NCBI GenBank assembly: GCA_963700745.1
Contig: CAVOYT010000015.1
Location: 1 to 64,000 of the forward strand
Source of the DNA: UBA10649 sp963700745
GTDB lineage: Bacteria; Actinomycetota; Actinomycetes; S36-B12
Direction: 5' to 3'
Length of the DNA: 64,000 nt
The translations under genes and the position numbers were made by a program. Positions 62,811-64,000 of this stretch are shown one piece after another (position 1 is the stretch's first letter; the number at the start of each line of letters is the position of its first letter). Below the pieces are notes generated by a model that was not told where the DNA came from, did not search any database, and worked only from the letters and a program-made list of their open reading frames with translations.

Positions 62811-63113
62811 TTACGGACTCGTGAACAAGGGCAGCCACGGGCTCAGATCCGACCGTTCGCCGCTCGCCCGCAGCCGACCGGACGCGACCGCCTCGTCCCA
62901 TCCGAGCTCGCCTCGCGCCAGCCGCAGCCACGTCTCGGGGTCGGTCTCCACCACCGCCGAGGGCGTCCCACGCCGGTGGGTATGCCCGGCGACGACCTGG
63001 ACCGCCGCGAACGGCGGGATCCGCACCTCGACGGCACGCCCGGGGGCCCGCTCCTGCAGGACCGCCAGCGACTCCTTGACGGCCGCCTTCAGTGCGTCCC
63101 GGTCCGCCGGCAT
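62811..63113 (-). CDS. Sterol carrier-like small protein
   Basis: A 100-residue protein: MPADRDALKAAVKESLAVLQ, RAPGRAVEVRIPPFAAVQVV, AGHTHRRGTPSAVVETDPET and WLRLARGELGWDEAVASGRL, ending RASGERSDLSPWLPLF. The V-E-x-R-V/I-P-P-x-A-A-V-Q and T-H-x-R-G-T-P-x-x-V-V-E-T-D-x-x-T-W-L-x-L-A pattern belongs to the SCP2-like family member that sits between purL and purF in many actinomycetes. It binds an unknown hydrophobic ligand, if any. The start is 22 nt after purL. Complete in one frame. Confidence 0.88.
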   Translation of the reverse strand: MPADRDALKAAVKESLAVLQERAPGRAVEVRIPPFAAVQVVAGHTHRRGTPSAVVETDPETWLRLARGELGWDEAVASGRLRASGERSDLSPWLPLFTSP

Positions 63114-63135
63114 CAGGTCACCATCGGCACGGTCA

Positions 63136-64000
63136 TCAGGACATGGCGGCCGGAAGTGCCCGCTCGTGCGCCGCGCGCAGCTCCGGCAGCGTCACCGTGA
63201 AGAGGTCGGAGAACTGGAGCACCTGCACGTCGGACGGATACCCGGCATCCGGCCCGAGTCCGGAGTCCACCACGCCGATCCGGTGCGCCGGCAGCTGACG
63301 TGCCCCGCACATCTCGGTGAACCTCAGCTCCTCGCTGCGCGGGACCACGACGACCGCACGTCCGGTCGACTCGCTGAACAGGAAGGTGAACGGGTCGAGG
63401 CCGTCGGGCGCCCAGCACCGGGCTCCCGTCCCTGACCGCAGGGCCATCTCGACGAGCGCCTGCGCCACGCCGCCGTCGGACACGTCGTGCGCCGCGGTGA
63501 GCATGCCGTCGCGCGAGCCCGCGACGAGGATCTCGCCCAAGAGCCGCTCGCGGGACAGATCGACCGCCGGCGGCAGTCCACCGAGGTGGCCGTGCACGTG
63601 ATGGGCCCACTCGCTGCCGGCGAACTCGTCGCTCGTGTCCCCGAGCAGGTAGATCAGCTCGCCATCGGGACCCCACGCCATCGGGGTGCGCCGCTCGACG
63701 TCGTCGATCACGCCGAGGACGCCCACCACCGGGGTGGGCAGGATCGCGGTGTCGCCGGTCTGGTTGTAGAAGGACACGTTGCCGCCGGTGACCGGGATGC
63801 CCAGCTCGAGGCAGCCGTCGGCGAGCCCGGTGGTCGCCTCGGCGAACTGCCACATCACCTCGGGGTCCTCGGGGGAGCCGAAGTTCAGGCAGTTGGTCAC
63901 CGCGAGCGGAACGGCACCCGACGCGGCCACATTGCGGTAGCTCTCGGCCAGGGCGAGCTTCGCGCCCGCGTAGGGGTCGAGCTTGGCGAAGCGGCCGTTG
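63136..64000 (-). CDS. purL: Phosphoribosylformylglycinamidine synthase subunit PurL, C-terminal part (right edge)
   Basis: Fourth step of purine synthesis. The visible 288 residues are the C-terminal half of the small-type PurL of actinomycetes: NGRFAKLDPYAGAKLALAES (DPYxGA loop), AVPLAVTNCLNFGSPEDPEV (N-C-L-N-F-G), LGIPVTGGNVSFYNQTGDTA (G-G-N-V-S-F-Y-N), LPTPVVGVLGVIDDV, LSRERLLGEILVAGSRDGML, TAAHDVSDGGVAQALVEMAL (H-D-x-S-D-G-G) and FLFSESTGRAVVVVPRSEEL (E-S-x-G-R). The rest of the gene is beyond position 64000. It stops at 63136, 22 nt before the SCP-like gene. One frame, no defects in the visible part. Confidence 0.97.
   Translation of the reverse strand, partial: NGRFAKLDPYAGAKLALAESYRNVAASGAVPLAVTNCLNFGSPEDPEVMWQFAEATTGLADGCLELGIPVTGGNVSFYNQTGDTAILPTPVVGVLGVIDDVERRTPMAWGPDGELIYLLGDTSDEFAGSEWAHHVHGHLGGLPPAVDLSRERLLGEILVAGSRDGMLTAAHDVSDGGVAQALVEMALRSGTGARCWAPDGLDPFTFLFSESTGRAVVVVPRSEELRFTEMCGARQLPAHRIGVVDSGLGPDAGYPSDVQVLQFSDLFTVTLPELRAAHERALPAAMS

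Overview
This window is GC-rich DNA from an actinomycete. The evidence is the block purL / sterol-carrier-like gene / purF-purM / DUF3073 gene / amino-acid dehydrogenase / bldC, a block I know from many actinobacterial chromosomes, together with a SARP-type regulator, frequent GTG starts and several promoters whose -10 box lies 6-7 nt before a start codon, as expected for leaderless mRNAs. The genus cannot be named from the sequence.

Layout. 1-3.3 kb: left-edge fragment of a nucleoredoxin-like protein fused abruptly to a cut HNH nuclease gene, then a Type II restriction endonuclease and its C5-cytosine methyltransferase. 3.6-10.1 kb: a defence-like island holding an XRE/nucleotidyltransferase (DUF6036) pair, a large SEC-C protein, a metallophosphoesterase and an HTH-MNT/HEPN toxin-antitoxin pair. 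Part of it lies between 51-bp direct repeats, and diverged copies of a ~160-bp intergenic repeat occur near 3.6, 10.0 and 20.8 kb. 10.4-31.3 kb: accessory genes, including small detoxification-type enzymes (VOC, YCII, GNAT, DHFR-like), a multidomain SARP-cyclase-ATPase regulator, a serine hydrolase, a TetR-SDR pair, a fasciclin lipoprotein, a secreted phospholipase A2-like protein and an orphan HepT. 31.5-36 kb: a FUSC membrane protein and an osmoprotectant (Opu/Pro type) ABC transporter. 36-42.5 kb: mixed small genes including arr (rifamycin ADP-ribosyltransferase), LtrA and deazaflavin-type oxidoreductase. 42.5-46 kb: a Type III polyketide synthase cluster with ICMT-like methyltransferase, FAD monooxygenase and a convergent UbiA prenyltransferase. 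46-52.6 kb: a Gly/Gln-rich membrane protein, two secreted thermonucleases (one with lamin-tail domains) around a PPK2 gene, a DinB-like gene and a SulP transporter. 52.6-64 kb: conserved housekeeping block with purine genes, into which a polyamine (potADBC) operon and a DUF385 oxidoreductase gene are placed.

Quality caveat. About half of the genes, including the housekeeping genes purM and potA, can only be read through by changing frame one or more times, often at G or C runs. In at least one gene two changes compensate each other. This pattern fits indel errors in the assembly better than mass pseudogenisation, so broken frames are described as such and the full gene extents are given. No tRNA, rRNA, CRISPR array, transposase or integrase gene was seen.
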